A DNA stretch of 46,118 nucleotides from Erythrobacter sp. WG (lineage in GTDB: Bacteria; Pseudomonadota; Alphaproteobacteria; Sphingomonadales; Sphingomonadaceae), in assembly GCF_026586795.1 (NCBI RefSeq), contig NZ_JAPFGY010000013.1, positions 45,001 to 91,118 of the forward strand, in the 5' to 3' direction. The position numbers and the translations under genes were made by a program. How positions within the stretch are numbered: position 1 is the stretch's first letter; every line of letters starts with the position of its first letter. The notes under the pieces are model-generated. The model was not told the DNA's origin, did not search any database, and saw only the letters and a list, made by a program, of their open reading frames with translations. This document shows positions 17,498 through 25,607 of this stretch, in pieces.

Positions 17498-19114
17498 TTA
17501 CCCGCGCGCATCCTCTAGGATCAACTCGGCGGCGCGCTCGGCGACGGCGATGGCCGGGCCGTTGGTGTTGCCCGAGACCGGCGTCGGCATGATCGAACAG
17601 TCGACCACCCGCACCCCGCCGAGGCCGTGGACCCGGCACCGCGCGTCGACCACCGAGGTCGCAGGGTCGGTCCCCATCGAACAGGTGCCCGTGCCGTGCA
17701 GGCCGCATTCGGTCATCTTGCGCACCTCGGCGACGAGCGCCTCCTCGTCCTGCACCTCGGCGCCCGGCATCCGCTCCGCGCCGATGAAGGGCGCGAGCGC
17801 GGGCATGGCGGCGAGGCGGCGGAACAGCTGGAACAGTTCGAGCGCCTTGGTCTGGTCGTAAGGATCGCTCCACATCTTCGGGTCGACCACCGGCGCATCG
17901 CGGTGGCTGGGCGAGACGAGGGTGACCGTGCCGCGGCTGCGCGGACGCAGGTGATAGCCCGAGAAGGTCAGCCCCGGCCGGTCGGTGAGCGGGCTGCCGG
18001 GCCGCTCGGCCATCTCGTTGATGGTGCGCATCGCGAAGGGCGCGGCGGCGACCTGGAATTCGGGCCAGTGCTCCAGACCCTCGGTCGAGACCAGCCCGGT
18101 GATCGGCATCCCCACCCGCGCGAGCGGACCGCTGCGGGTCAGGAAATAGCGCAAAGCATTGCGATAAAGCCGCCAGCCGAGAAATTCGCGGTTGTTGCCG
18201 GGGTCGTTGTGGAGATCGAAGGACACGCCCATCTTCTGGTGATCGGCGAAATTCTGCCCCACCGCCGCATTCTCGTGGACGACCGGGATGCCGAGCCTTT
18301 GCAGCTCCGCTCCCGGTCCGATGCCCGACAGCTGGAGCAGCTGCGGCGAGCCGTAAACCCCGGCGCTGACGATCACTTCGCCCGCTTCGATGACCTCCTC
18401 GGCGCCGCCACGCTCGCACACCACGCCGGTGACCCGGCCCTCGGCGATGGTCAAGCGGGTGACGACGGCGGGGTGGATGACGGTGAGGTTGGGGCGGTGG
18501 CGGATCGGTTCGACGAAGGCTTTATAGGTCGACTGGCGCTGGCCCTTGCGGTCGACGGTGTATTGCGACCGGCCCGCGCCGGTGATGCCCGGTGTGGTGA
18601 TGTCATCGACCCACGGCATCCCGCCTTGCGCGAAGGCGCCCGCCAGCGCATCGAACACCGGGCCGCGATAGTCTGACGGCGTGATCTGCTGTTCGCCGTC
18701 GCGCCCGCGCCCGGGGTGCGCGCCGGGCGCGCGGTAGCTTTCGACGCGGGCGATGCAGCGTGCCATCTCGTCCCAGCCCCAGCCAGCCAGGCCCATCGCC
18801 GCCCAGCCATCGTAATCGCCGGGCATGCCGGGCAGATACCAGGTGCCGTTGATCGCCGAAGACCCGCCGAGGCCCCGGCCATAGGCATGCATCTCCTTGC
18901 GCCGCCCGGGCTGCTGCGCGACCGGGAAGGCGCGGAAATAGGCCGGGTTGCCCATGATCTTCACGAAGCCGCCGGCCATCAGGATGAAGGGATGATCGTT
19001 GCGCCCGCCGTCCTCGATCAGCAGCACCTGGCGGCGCGGGTCGGCGCTCAGCCGGTTGGCGAGCACGCAGCCAGCAGAGCCAGCGCCAACGATGATGTAA
19101 TCGAACCGGGCCAA
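17498..19114 (-). CDS. GMC-family FAD oxidoreductase, CarA-like candidate sugar 3-oxidase
   Basis: A 538-aa glucose-methanol-choline oxidoreductase. The FAD-binding motif FDYIIVGAGSAGCVLANRL lies at the N terminus. GGSSAINGTWY is the second GMC signature. The C-terminal active site has the HGTGTCSMG histidine and the Asn of SGNTNGPA. There is no signal peptide, so it is probably cytoplasmic. Related GMC enzymes oxidise alcohols, choline or sugars; CarA of carminic-acid-degrading bacteria, also a GMC-type enzyme, oxidises C3 of a C-glucoside. With deglycosidase-like genes next door, a glycoside oxidase role is likely but inferred. The TTG at 19114 is preferred: it follows AAGGGAGAGG and puts the FAD motif at residue 4, whereas the longer frame runs into the promoter. 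Confidence 0.85.
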   Translation of the reverse strand: MARFDYIIVGAGSAGCVLANRLSADPRRQVLLIEDGGRNDHPFILMAGGFVKIMGNPAYFRAFPVAQQPGRRKEMHAYGRGLGGSSAINGTWYLPGMPGDYDGWAAMGLAGWGWDEMARCIARVESYRAPGAHPGRGRDGEQQITPSDYRGPVFDALAGAFAQGGMPWVDDITTPGITGAGRSQYTVDRKGQRQSTYKAFVEPIRHRPNLTVIHPAVVTRLTIAEGRVTGVVCERGGAEEVIEAGEVIVSAGVYGSPQLLQLSGIGPGAELQRLGIPVVHENAAVGQNFADHQKMGVSFDLHNDPGNNREFLGWRLYRNALRYFLTRSGPLARVGMPITGLVSTEGLEHWPEFQVAAAPFAMRTINEMAERPGSPLTDRPGLTFSGYHLRPRSRGTVTLVSPSHRDAPVVDPKMWSDPYDQTKALELFQLFRRLAAMPALAPFIGAERMPGAEVQDEEALVAEVRKMTECGLHGTGTCSMGTDPATSVVDARCRVHGLGGVRVVDCSIMPTPVSGNTNGPAIAVAERAAELILEDARG

Positions 19115-19165
19115 GCCCCTCTCCCTTGGACACGATCGCCGAAAATGGAACCGTTGTTTTGATTT

Positions 19166-19194
19166 TTTGAACACCACGGTTGACCGGCTGTCAA
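19166..19194 (-). promoter_or_regulatory. Promoter for the GMC-xylB-xylA operon
   Basis: On the minus strand a perfect -35 TTGACA (19189-19194) is followed after 17 bp by TTCAAA (19166-19171). It points into the GMC gene, whose start is 52 nt downstream. The palindrome at 19201-19220 lies just upstream of the -35. Confidence 0.55.
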
Positions 19195-19208
19195 GCACCA
19201 ATTAGAAA
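19180..19208 (+). promoter_or_regulatory. Promoter for the first deglycosidase pair
   Basis: TTGACC (19180-19185), a 17-bp spacer, then TAGAAA (19203-19208). The -10 lies inside the left arm of the palindrome at 19201-19220, as expected for repression. It overlaps the opposing promoter, making a compact divergent control region. Confidence 0.55.
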
Positions 19209-19220
19209 GTGCGTTCTAAT
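19201..19220. promoter_or_regulatory. Palindromic operator, site A (perfect copy)
   Basis: ATTAGAA-AGTGCG-TTCTAAT is a perfect 7-bp inverted repeat with a 6-bp centre. It is the best of nine related sites in 19.2-39.6 kb. It lies between the divergent GMC-xylB-xylA operon and the beta/alpha deglycosidase operon, over the rightward -10. The two TetR regulators in the region are the obvious candidate binders. Confidence 0.8.
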
Positions 19221-19237
19221 AATGACGGGAGAATGCG

Positions 19238-19618
19238 ATGCTGCCGGTTGAACGGATCATCGGGGAGGAAGGCCTCTCCGCAACGCCTGACGGGCTGCGC
19301 CTGGCGATGCGCCTGCCGTGGTATCGCTCGCTGCCGTTCTCGACCATCGAGGTGGGCGGGGTCACGATCGACGGCGCGCCGGTGGACCTTGCCGAGGCGC
19401 GTGTCGAATTCGACGGCGCGGTGTGGCCGCTCGGCGAGCTGGGCGAGCAGACCAATGCCTTCTGGTTCGTGCGCGACAGCGCCTTCCTGCACATCCCCGG
19501 CGTTGCGGCCACGCCCGGCAGCGAGCACGAGGTCGCGCTGACCCTGTTCGTCAGCCCGCCCTACATTCCCGGCATGAAGCGCCACAACCTGCAGACGCAG
19601 ACGCTGCGCGTCGCCTGA
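19238..19618 (+). CDS. C-glycoside deglycosidase beta-subunit-like protein (DUF6379/CGDB family), pair 1
   Basis: A 126-aa protein rich in predicted beta strands with no signal peptide. It resembles the small subunit of C-glycoside deglycosidases (CarC, DgpC), formerly DUF6379. The LPWYRSLPFSTIE segment (about residues 27-39) and the late YIPGMK segment recall the second copy in this window (LPYYRGLGLSMVE and the YLPF segment), to which it is clearly but distantly related. In the known enzymes this subunit forms a beta sandwich that packs on a metal-dependent TIM barrel and completes the active site. The alpha gene follows after 14 nt. GGGAG precedes the ATG, immediately downstream of operator A. 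Confidence 0.8.
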   Translation: MLPVERIIGEEGLSATPDGLRLAMRLPWYRSLPFSTIEVGGVTIDGAPVDLAEARVEFDGAVWPLGELGEQTNAFWFVRDSAFLHIPGVAATPGSEHEVALTLFVSPPYIPGMKRHNLQTQTLRVA

Positions 19619-19632
19619 GGAGAGACCCCGCC

Positions 19633-20649
19633 ATGAACATCGCCACCACCCAAGTCGCCGCCACCGGCCCGCAGACCGGCGTCACGCTCTATTCCTTCAC
19701 CAACCCCTGGCTGACCCGCAAGTTCGACCTCAAGGACCTGCTTCACGAGGTCGCCCGGCGCGGGATGGGGCCGAACATCGAGATCATCGGCTTCCAGAGC
19801 TTCCGCGAGTTTCCCGATGTCTCGGACGCCTTCGCCGAGGACTTCCGGCGGATGGTCGCCGAGGCCGGGCTCAACCCGGTGTCCTGCGCGATCAATTCCG
19901 ACCGCTTCCTGAAGCCCGGACAGCAGCCGATCGACGATGCCGCGCTGGTCGAATACCACAAGCGCCAGCTGCGCTCGGCCAAGAAGATGGGCTTCAGTCT
20001 GGTGCGCTACCAGTTCGCCCTGCCGGTCCACCTCCTCCCCGAAATCGCGCCCTATGCCGAGGCGCTCGATATCCGCATGGGGGTGGAGGTCCACGCACCG
20101 ATGTGGGCCGGGCACCCGGCGGTGCAGGCCTATGGCGAGATGTACGAGAAGCTCGACACGCCCTACCTCGGCTGGATTCCCGATTTCGGGGGCACCGCCA
20201 GCCGGATCCCGGAATCCATGCTGAATGCAGCTCGCGCGACCGGGGCGAAGGAAAGCCTGATCGATAAGCTCAAGGAGGTCTGGGTCGAACCGGGGATGAG
20301 CCACGAGAAGGCCGGGCGCCTGCGCGAATGGGGGCTGGCCGAGGGGCACGAACCCGACCACATCCAGGCCGCGGGCCTCGCCTTCTTTATCCTCTCCAAC
20401 CACGACCCCAAGAGCTGGGCGGCGCTGGTCGATCGCACCATCCACATTCACGGCAAGTTCTACGGCATGGGCGATGACGGGCGCGAGGAGGCGATCGACT
20501 ACGAGACGATCCTGCCGCTGTTCCGCGACGGGGGGTTCACCGGCACGCTGGTCAGCGAGTGGGAAGGGCACGCCTACCTGTCGGACGACGGGTTCGACCA
20601 GGTCGAGAAGCACCAGGCGATGTGCCGCCGGATCTTCGCGGGGCACTGA
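19633..20649 (+). CDS. C-glycoside deglycosidase alpha-subunit-like TIM-barrel protein, pair 1
   Basis: A 338-aa AP-endonuclease-2/xylose-isomerase-like TIM barrel. It has GVTLYSF at residues 16-22, E152 in VEVHAP, D184 in WIPDFG, H273 in HIHGKFYG and E309/E311 in SEWEGH. The same motifs occur in the alpha gene of pair 2, and an E-D-H-E set binds Mn in CarB/DgpB-type deglycosidases. Those enzymes split the C-C bond between a 3-keto sugar and an aromatic ring, with the beta subunit. Adjacency to a beta-like gene is what separates this call from generic sugar phosphate isomerase. GGAGAGA precedes the ATG. A strong terminator follows. Confidence 0.8.
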   Translation: MNIATTQVAATGPQTGVTLYSFTNPWLTRKFDLKDLLHEVARRGMGPNIEIIGFQSFREFPDVSDAFAEDFRRMVAEAGLNPVSCAINSDRFLKPGQQPIDDAALVEYHKRQLRSAKKMGFSLVRYQFALPVHLLPEIAPYAEALDIRMGVEVHAPMWAGHPAVQAYGEMYEKLDTPYLGWIPDFGGTASRIPESMLNAARATGAKESLIDKLKEVWVEPGMSHEKAGRLREWGLAEGHEPDHIQAAGLAFFILSNHDPKSWAALVDRTIHIHGKFYGMGDDGREEAIDYETILPLFRDGGFTGTLVSEWEGHAYLSDDGFDQVEKHQAMCRRIFAGH

Positions 20650-20669
20650 TCCGGATCGCACACGCCGCA

Positions 20670-20701
20670 GGGCGCGGACCTTCCCGGTCCGCGCCCTTTT
20701 T
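20670..20701 (+). terminator. Rho-independent terminator after deglycosidase pair 1
   Basis: GGGCGCGGACC-TTCCC-GGTCCGCGCCC is a perfect 11-bp stem followed by TTTTT. It lies 20 nt after the alpha stop and before the convergent GPH transporter gene. Confidence 0.92.
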
Positions 20702-20713
20702 GCTGCCGGGCGA

Positions 20714-22195
20714 TCAGGACACCGCGTGCGGGTTTGCGGCTTCGGGCGTCGGCCCGGGATGCGGCAGCGGGGGCGCCTTGTGCTCCTCCATCCGGAAGGT
20801 GCTGACCAGCCACGCCATCGCCCCGCCGGCGACCACGATCAGCGCCAGCACGAACAGCGCGAGCGCTTCGACCTTGTCCTGCGGCATCTGTTCGACCGGC
20901 AGGCCGACCGGGAAGGCGATCAGGCCGAGGAACGATCCCGCCAGCAGCGCCACCGCGCCGCTGCCCAGTTGCAGGCCGATGAACATGAAGCTCGACACGG
21001 TGCCCTGCGCCGGCCGCCCGGTGTTGCGGGCGTGCTCGTCGCCGATGTCGTAGGTGACGACGTTGAACGGCACGACGTAGAGCCCGTAGGCGAGCCCGCC
21101 GAGGAACCGCAGGCCCGCGATCAGCGCACCGATCGCCGCCGTGCCCGCCGCCGGGGCGAGCCCGCCGAGCGGGAGCAGCACCGCCAGCGCCTGCACCCCG
21201 AAGAAGGCCGCAAGGCCGATCACCATCGCCTGGCGCGTCGAGAACAGCTTGAGGAACAGCGGCGCCAGCAGCATCGCCAGCAGCGATCCCACCGTCGCCG
21301 CCATCAGCAGGCGCGGTGTCCAGCTGGGGTCGAGCTGCCAGAAATAGGTCGCAAGGTGCAGCGACAGCTGGTTGATGACCGAGTTCACGAACAGCACCAG
21401 GAAGGCGACCAGCAGCAGCTTGCCGACATTGGGGGTGATCCGCACCGCGCGCACCAGGCTGGCGAGCACCGCGATCGGGCCCACGCCGGTCCTATCGTCC
21501 GGCTGGGGCGGCGGCTCGTTCGCCTCGATCGCCCGCGCGCGGCGGTAGGTGCCGAGCGCGCCGGCGATCATCAGAACGCCGGCAAGCCCCGCGACGAACA
21601 GGCCGAAGCCGGGGTAGGGCGCGGGGTTGAGCTGCGGCTTGGGAAACCCCGGCGCGGCGACGAAGAACACCCCGAAGGCGACCGCCGGGACGGAGAGGAT
21701 CACCAGCTGGTTGCCGATGTTGCGCAGCACCGCGACGCTGCGGCGTTCGGCGGTGTCGGCGGTCAGTTCGCCGCCCAAGGCATAGGCGGGCACCGTCCAC
21801 AGCGAGATCCCGCAGCGCGCGAGCAGGCCCCAGCCGAGCAGCCAGGCGAAGATCTGCATCTGCGTCATTCCCGCAGGCGGCGCGAAGACCATCGCGATGC
21901 CGATGGTGAAGGGCACAATGGCAGCGAACATCAGCGTGTGCCGCCGCCCGAGCGGGGCGCCGCGCATCCGGTCCGATACCGCGCCGATCCACGGATCGAC
22001 GATCGTGTCGAAGACGATGATGATCGCGATGGCGATGCCGATCAGCCCGCCCGACAGCCCGACGACCTGCGCGTAGAAGAACAGCACGAAGGCGTCCCAG
22101 GCGAAGGATTTGACCAGTTCCGGCATGGCGCAGACCATCCACGCCAGCTTCTGCAGCCAGCTCAGGCGCTGCGGGACCCCAGCGGTGGGCGCCAT
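20714..22195 (-). CDS. GPH-family (glycoside-pentoside-hexuronide:cation) symporter, MFS superfamily
   Basis: A 493-aa integral membrane protein with about 12 hydrophobic segments. The conserved N-terminal half, with FDTIVDPWIGAVSDR (about residues 62-76) and the GRRH loop, is characteristic of the GPH/MelB-like sugar symporters. It probably imports a glycoside or the freed sugar across the inner membrane. I chose the ATG at 22195 because the in-frame ATG at 22219 lies before the purine-rich AGGGAGGGAG ribosome-binding region. Operator B lies 49 nt upstream, over its -10. Confidence 0.85.
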   Translation of the reverse strand: MAPTAGVPQRLSWLQKLAWMVCAMPELVKSFAWDAFVLFFYAQVVGLSGGLIGIAIAIIIVFDTIVDPWIGAVSDRMRGAPLGRRHTLMFAAIVPFTIGIAMVFAPPAGMTQMQIFAWLLGWGLLARCGISLWTVPAYALGGELTADTAERRSVAVLRNIGNQLVILSVPAVAFGVFFVAAPGFPKPQLNPAPYPGFGLFVAGLAGVLMIAGALGTYRRARAIEANEPPPQPDDRTGVGPIAVLASLVRAVRITPNVGKLLLVAFLVLFVNSVINQLSLHLATYFWQLDPSWTPRLLMAATVGSLLAMLLAPLFLKLFSTRQAMVIGLAAFFGVQALAVLLPLGGLAPAAGTAAIGALIAGLRFLGGLAYGLYVVPFNVVTYDIGDEHARNTGRPAQGTVSSFMFIGLQLGSGAVALLAGSFLGLIAFPVGLPVEQMPQDKVEALALFVLALIVVAGGAMAWLVSTFRMEEHKAPPLPHPGPTPEAANPHAVS

Positions 22196-22244
22196 GGCCT
22201 CATCTCCCTCCCTCGGCACGCCCGTTCATGCGGGCACGCCGTTA

Positions 22245-22264
22245 ATTAGAAGGAGCACTCTAAT
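22245..22264. promoter_or_regulatory. Palindromic operator, site B
   Basis: ATTAGAA-GGAGCA-CTCTAAT differs from perfect symmetry at one position, and flanking A and T extend it to 8-bp arms. It lies between the tetR stop (22281) and the GPH transporter start (22195), over the transporter promoter. Confidence 0.78.
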
Positions 22265-22284
22265 TGGCGGCGGGGCGTTGTCAA
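22257..22284 (-). promoter_or_regulatory. Promoter for the GPH transporter gene at 20714
   Basis: A perfect -35 TTGACA (22279-22284 on the minus strand) is separated by 16 bp from TAGAGT (22257-22262). The -10 lies in one arm of operator B and the -35 overlaps the end of the tetR gene. Confidence 0.5.
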
Positions 22285-22961
22285 TCGCCTCGCAGGTAGG
22301 CGAGGGTCATGCGCGCGAGTTCGCGCTTCATCAGGTTCCAGTCGTAGGCGTGGGCGGATTCGTCCGTCGAGCCGAGGCTGAGCTGCCGGGCGAGGGTGGC
22401 GAAGATCACGTGGTAGCCGGTCTGCACCTTGACGAGGTGATCCTCCGCATCGGTGCCGCCGAATTCGTCGGCATGGGCGAGCATCGCCTGCGTGGCGTCC
22501 CGCTCGGCGCGCAGCGCGTGCTCCTTGCCGGGCGCGGCGACCAGTGGATCGACCGCGGCCCGGTCCATCGTCATGCGCAGCAGCGGCGCGTGCTTGCGCA
22601 GGACCTCGGCATAGCCTTCGACATAGCCGTAGAGGAAGCTGCGCAGGTCCGTGCACTCGGCGCGCAGGCTGTCGACAAGCGCGGTCTCCTCGGCGGCGAG
22701 GGCCTCGAGCGCCTCGGCGATCACCCCGCGCACGAGGTTGTCCTTGCTCTCGAAGCGCAGGTAGATCGAGCCGATCGACACCTGCCCGCGGTCGGACACC
22801 TCCTGGAGGGTGAATTCCTCGTTGCCGCGCTCGAGCATCAGGTCGCGCGCGGCGCCGAGCATTCGCTTCAGGGAGGCGAGCGAGCGGCCCTGCTGCGGCT
22901 TGCGGCTGACATCGGCGACGGCGAAGGCCTTGCTTTTCTGCTTCTTGACGCTTCCCGGCAT
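22281..22961 (-). CDS. TetR-family transcriptional regulator (first of two)
   Basis: A 226-aa TetR-type repressor with an N-terminal HTH at about residues 43-78. The recognition helix is VSIGSIYLRFESK, nearly identical to that of the second TetR at 38889 (VSIGSIYNRFENK). The C-terminal part is an all-helical ligand-binding domain that I cannot relate to a known effector. The ATG at 22961 is preferred; an in-frame GTG at 22982 lacks a Shine-Dalgarno. It lies between two transporter genes on the same strand and may be co-transcribed with the MFS gene at 23074. A weak separate promoter (TTGACA at 23042-23047, CACATT 17 bp on) is also possible. It is a candidate binder of the nine palindromes. 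Confidence 0.85.
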   Translation of the reverse strand: MPGSVKKQKSKAFAVADVSRKPQQGRSLASLKRMLGAARDLMLERGNEEFTLQEVSDRGQVSIGSIYLRFESKDNLVRGVIAEALEALAAEETALVDSLRAECTDLRSFLYGYVEGYAEVLRKHAPLLRMTMDRAAVDPLVAAPGKEHALRAERDATQAMLAHADEFGGTDAEDHLVKVQTGYHVIFATLARQLSLGSTDESAHAYDWNLMKRELARMTLAYLRGD

Positions 22962-23073
22962 GGCAATCAGATCTTCCGTCACTCAGACCGCCAGCCTGAG
23001 GCAGGCCGCGGCGCGCGGAATGTGTGCAAGTGCGAAGGGACTGTCAAGGACGCGCGCCCTGCTGGTCCCGAGG

Positions 23074-24288
23074 TCAGGCCTGCGCCACCCGCGGGCGGCT
23101 CATCATCCCCATGAGCCCCGCCACCGCCGCTCCGCCGAGCGCGGCACACCCCGCGACGAGGAAAGCCCCCTGCATCGAGCCGACCTCGGCATCGAGCACG
23201 TGGACCAGCCGCGGCGATTGCGACTGGCCGAGGAAGAACGCGGCGGTCCACATCCCCATTCCGGTGCCGCGGTGGTGATAGTCGAACTTGCTCTGCGTCC
23301 AGTTGATGAGCGTCGGCACGGCCATGCCCGCCGCGGTCTGCTGGACGATCAGCGCCGCCGCCATCATCGCCGGCGTGCCCGCCACCCCCATCGCGGCAAG
23401 GCCCGCGCCCATCAAGGCGAGGAAGCTCGCGATTTGCACCGTGTAGCTGTGGTTCGACAGCAGCTTGAACAGCCCCGCGCCGGCGAGAATGAAGAACTGG
23501 GGGATGAAGATCAGCGCGGCGTAGGTCTGCGGTTCGGTGACGCCGACCTCGCGGAACACCAGCGCGCCGTTGATGATGAAGACGTAGTAGAGCATCGAGC
23601 AGAACAGCGTCACGCTCGCGATGATCGCGAGGTTCAGCGCCGGGAAGGGTGGCTTGGGCGCATCGATCTCAGCGGCGATGGCGACGCCCTTGGCGGCGGC
23701 CTGCTTGGGCTCGAACAGCCACACGAACATCATCGCCCAGATCGGGAAGGCGACGAGATAGACGAAGAACACCCCGTTCCACTGGACCGCGGTGGCATAG
23801 CCGACGATCAGCGCCACGAAGCCCGCCAGGAACGGCCCCAGCAGCCCTTGCAGGAACAGCCAGTTCTTGCGGCCCTTCTCGTCCCAGTAATCGCCGATCA
23901 GCGTGTTGACCACGGTCAGGATCCCGGCCTCGGACACGCCCAGCAGCAGGCGCGAATAGTAGATGTGGTCGAGGTCATTCAGCAGCAGCGGCGCCGCGCC
24001 GAACACCCCGTAAAGCGCAGTGCAGGCGAGCAGCAGCGGGCGCCTCCCGAAGCGGTCGACCAAGAGGCCGGCGAAGGGGGCAAGTATGGCCATCGCAAGG
24101 CCCGGCGCCCCGATCATTGCGGGCACCTTGGCCCGCGCATCGGGATCGTCGGCGAAGTGCTGGATCATCGCCGGGACCGCCGGTCCCATCGCGACGATGG
24201 CGATGATCGGCAGGAAGGCGGCGAGCACCACGATCACGCCCTGCGGCTTCAGGGTCAGATCCCTGAAGAAATTGGTCACTGCCTGCAC
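23074..24288 (-). CDS. MFS transporter
   Basis: A 404-aa major facilitator with about 12 hydrophobic segments. The signature loop LLVDRFGRRPLLL (about residues 75-87) lies between TM2 and TM3. It is a single-polypeptide permease of the inner membrane; the substrate is not evident, but regulation with the deglycosidase genes suggests a sugar acid, glycoside or aglycone. The start is a GTG at 24288 close to GGGAGAGAGG; a second GTG three codons later has a more usual spacing and cannot be excluded. Operator C lies 31 nt upstream. Confidence 0.82.
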   Translation of the reverse strand: MQAVTNFFRDLTLKPQGVIVVLAAFLPIIAIVAMGPAVPAMIQHFADDPDARAKVPAMIGAPGLAMAILAPFAGLLVDRFGRRPLLLACTALYGVFGAAPLLLNDLDHIYYSRLLLGVSEAGILTVVNTLIGDYWDEKGRKNWLFLQGLLGPFLAGFVALIVGYATAVQWNGVFFVYLVAFPIWAMMFVWLFEPKQAAAKGVAIAAEIDAPKPPFPALNLAIIASVTLFCSMLYYVFIINGALVFREVGVTEPQTYAALIFIPQFFILAGAGLFKLLSNHSYTVQIASFLALMGAGLAAMGVAGTPAMMAAALIVQQTAAGMAVPTLINWTQSKFDYHHRGTGMGMWTAAFFLGQSQSPRLVHVLDAEVGSMQGAFLVAGCAALGGAAVAGLMGMMSRPRVAQA

Positions 24289-24319
24289 GCCTCTCTCCCG
24301 GGAAACGACTCTCGTGATT

Positions 24320-24339
24320 ATTAGAATTTGCGTTCGAGT
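24320..24339. promoter_or_regulatory. Palindromic operator, site C
   Basis: ATTAGAA-TTTGCG-TTCGAGT has an intact left arm and 5 of 7 bases in the right arm. It lies at the start region of the MFS gene at 23074-24288 and overlaps its -10 by three bases. Confidence 0.65.
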
Positions 24340-24365
24340 TTATGGAGCACGGCGGCGTCGGTCAA
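24337..24365 (-). promoter_or_regulatory. Promoter for the MFS gene at 23074
   Basis: On the minus strand TTGACC (24360-24365), a 17-bp spacer and TAAACT (24337-24342). It faces away from the promoter at 24411 that serves the oxidoreductase operon. Confidence 0.5.
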
Positions 24366-24410
24366 GTGCTGACACGAAGCACCGGAGGGCACCGGCGCAA
24401 CGATGCCGGG

Positions 24411-24440
24411 TTGACGGCGGGGCAAGGCATAAAATAGAAT
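24411..24440 (+). promoter_or_regulatory. Promoter for the Gfo/Idh/MocA-isomerase operon
   Basis: TTGACG (24411-24416), an 18-bp spacer and TAGAAT (24435-24440, 5 of 6 consensus bases). The -10 lies in the left arm of operator D. Confidence 0.55.
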
Positions 24441-24452
24441 CGTGATTTCAAA
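24433..24452. promoter_or_regulatory. Palindromic operator, site D (degenerate)
   Basis: AATAGAA-TCGTGA-TTTCAAA keeps the left arm (6 of 7) but only 4 of 7 positions of the right arm. Its position over the -10 of the 24478 operon matches the other sites. It is one of the weakest of the nine. Confidence 0.45.
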
Positions 24453-24477
24453 ATAACGAATGGGAGGGGCAGCGAGA

Positions 24478-25593
24478 ATGCCACGCTTGCGAATGGGAAT
24501 GATCGGCGGCGGGCCGGGTTCGTTCATCGGACCGGTCCACCGCATCGCCGCAGAGATGGACCGGGAGATCGAGCTGGTCGCCGGATGTTTCTCGAGCGAT
24601 GCCGCGAAAAGCCGGGCTGCGGGCGAGAGCTACCGGATCGACCCCGCGCGCGCCTACCCGGACCTCGCGGCGATGTTCGCGGCCGAACGCGGGCGCGCGG
24701 ACGGCATCGATTTCGTCGCCGTGGTCAGCCCCAATCACCACCACCTGCCTGCCGCAAGCGCGGCGCTGGCGGCGGGCTATCCGGTGATCAGCGACAAGCC
24801 CGCGACCGCCACCCTCGCCGAGGCGCGCGCGCTGGCAAGCGCGGTCGCAGCCGCCGGGCTCCCCTATGCGCTCACCCACACCTACACCGGCTACCCGCTG
24901 GTGCGCGAGGCGCGCGCGCGGATCGCAGGCGGGGCGCTCGGCACGGTGCGCAAGCTGGTGGTCGAATATCCGCAGGGCTGGCTCGCCGGGGAGGCCACGG
25001 GCAAGCAGGCCGAATGGCGCACCGATCCGGCCCGCTCGGGCCCGGGCGGCTGCATCGGCGACATCGGCACCCACGCCTTTCACCTCGCCGAGTTCGTGAC
25101 CGGGCTGAAGGCGACCGCGCTGCTCGCCGACCTTGCGGCCGTGGTGCCGGGCCGGGCGGTCGACGACGATTGCACCGTCCTGCTGCGCTACGACAACGGC
25201 GCGCGCGGCGTGCTGCTCGCCAGCCAGATCGAGGTGGGCGAGATGAACGGCCTGCGCATCCGCGTCTATGGCGACAAGGGCGGCCTCCTGTGGCGGCAGG
25301 AGGTGCCGAACACGCTGACGCTCCACAGCGTCGATGGGCGCACCGAGATCGTCCACGCGGGCGGGCCGCAGCTCGGCCCCGACGCGGCCAGCCGCACCCG
25401 CACGCCGACGGGCCACCCCGAAGGCTATCTGGAAGCCTTCGCCAACCTCTACCGCGACTTCGCCGCAACCCTGCGCGGCGAGCCTGCCCCGCTGCTGCCG
25501 GGGATCGAGGATGCCCTGCGCGGCATGAGCTTCATCGACACCGCCGTGCGCGCCAGCCGGGACGAGGCCGGCTGGGTGCCCCTGACCATCTGA
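24478..25593 (+). CDS. Gfo/Idh/MocA-family oxidoreductase
   Basis: A 371-aa NAD(P)-dependent oxidoreductase. A Rossmann motif ([12 protein letters not shown]) lies at residues 7-18, followed by [10 protein letters not shown] and a DKP motif with K107 (the EKP-motif lysine of the family), then [13 protein letters not shown] in the C-terminal domain. Members act on sugars and cyclitols, and DgpA, the 3-dehydrogenase that activates the C-glucoside puerarin, belongs here. A similar 3-oxidation or reduction of a keto sugar is plausible but not proven. The ATG at 24478 follows GGGAGGGG by 7 nt and is preferred to the ATG at 24460. The isomerase gene follows after 14 nt. Confidence 0.85.
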   Translation: MPRLRMGMIGGGPGSFIGPVHRIAAEMDREIELVAGCFSSDAAKSRAAGESYRIDPARAYPDLAAMFAAERGRADGIDFVAVVSPNHHHLPAASAALAAGYPVISDKPATATLAEARALASAVAAAGLPYALTHTYTGYPLVREARARIAGGALGTVRKLVVEYPQGWLAGEATGKQAEWRTDPARSGPGGCIGDIGTHAFHLAEFVTGLKATALLADLAAVVPGRAVDDDCTVLLRYDNGARGVLLASQIEVGEMNGLRIRVYGDKGGLLWRQEVPNTLTLHSVDGRTEIVHAGGPQLGPDAASRTRTPTGHPEGYLEAFANLYRDFAATLRGEPAPLLPGIEDALRGMSFIDTAVRASRDEAGWVPLTI

Positions 25594-25607
25594 GAGGATT
25601 TGCCCAC

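Noticed and set aside
19115..19201. N-terminal extension of the GMC oxidoreductase to the ATG at 19201
   Set aside because: The extension runs across the divergent promoter and would push the FAD motif to residue 33; the TTG at 19114 has a good ribosome-binding site.
19633..20649. Calling the TIM-barrel genes simply sugar phosphate isomerases
   Set aside because: This is the generic name for the fold. The adjacent beta-like gene and shared HGKFY and EVHAP motifs favour the deglycosidase alpha call for 19633 and 27137; the generic call was kept for 25608, which lacks both.
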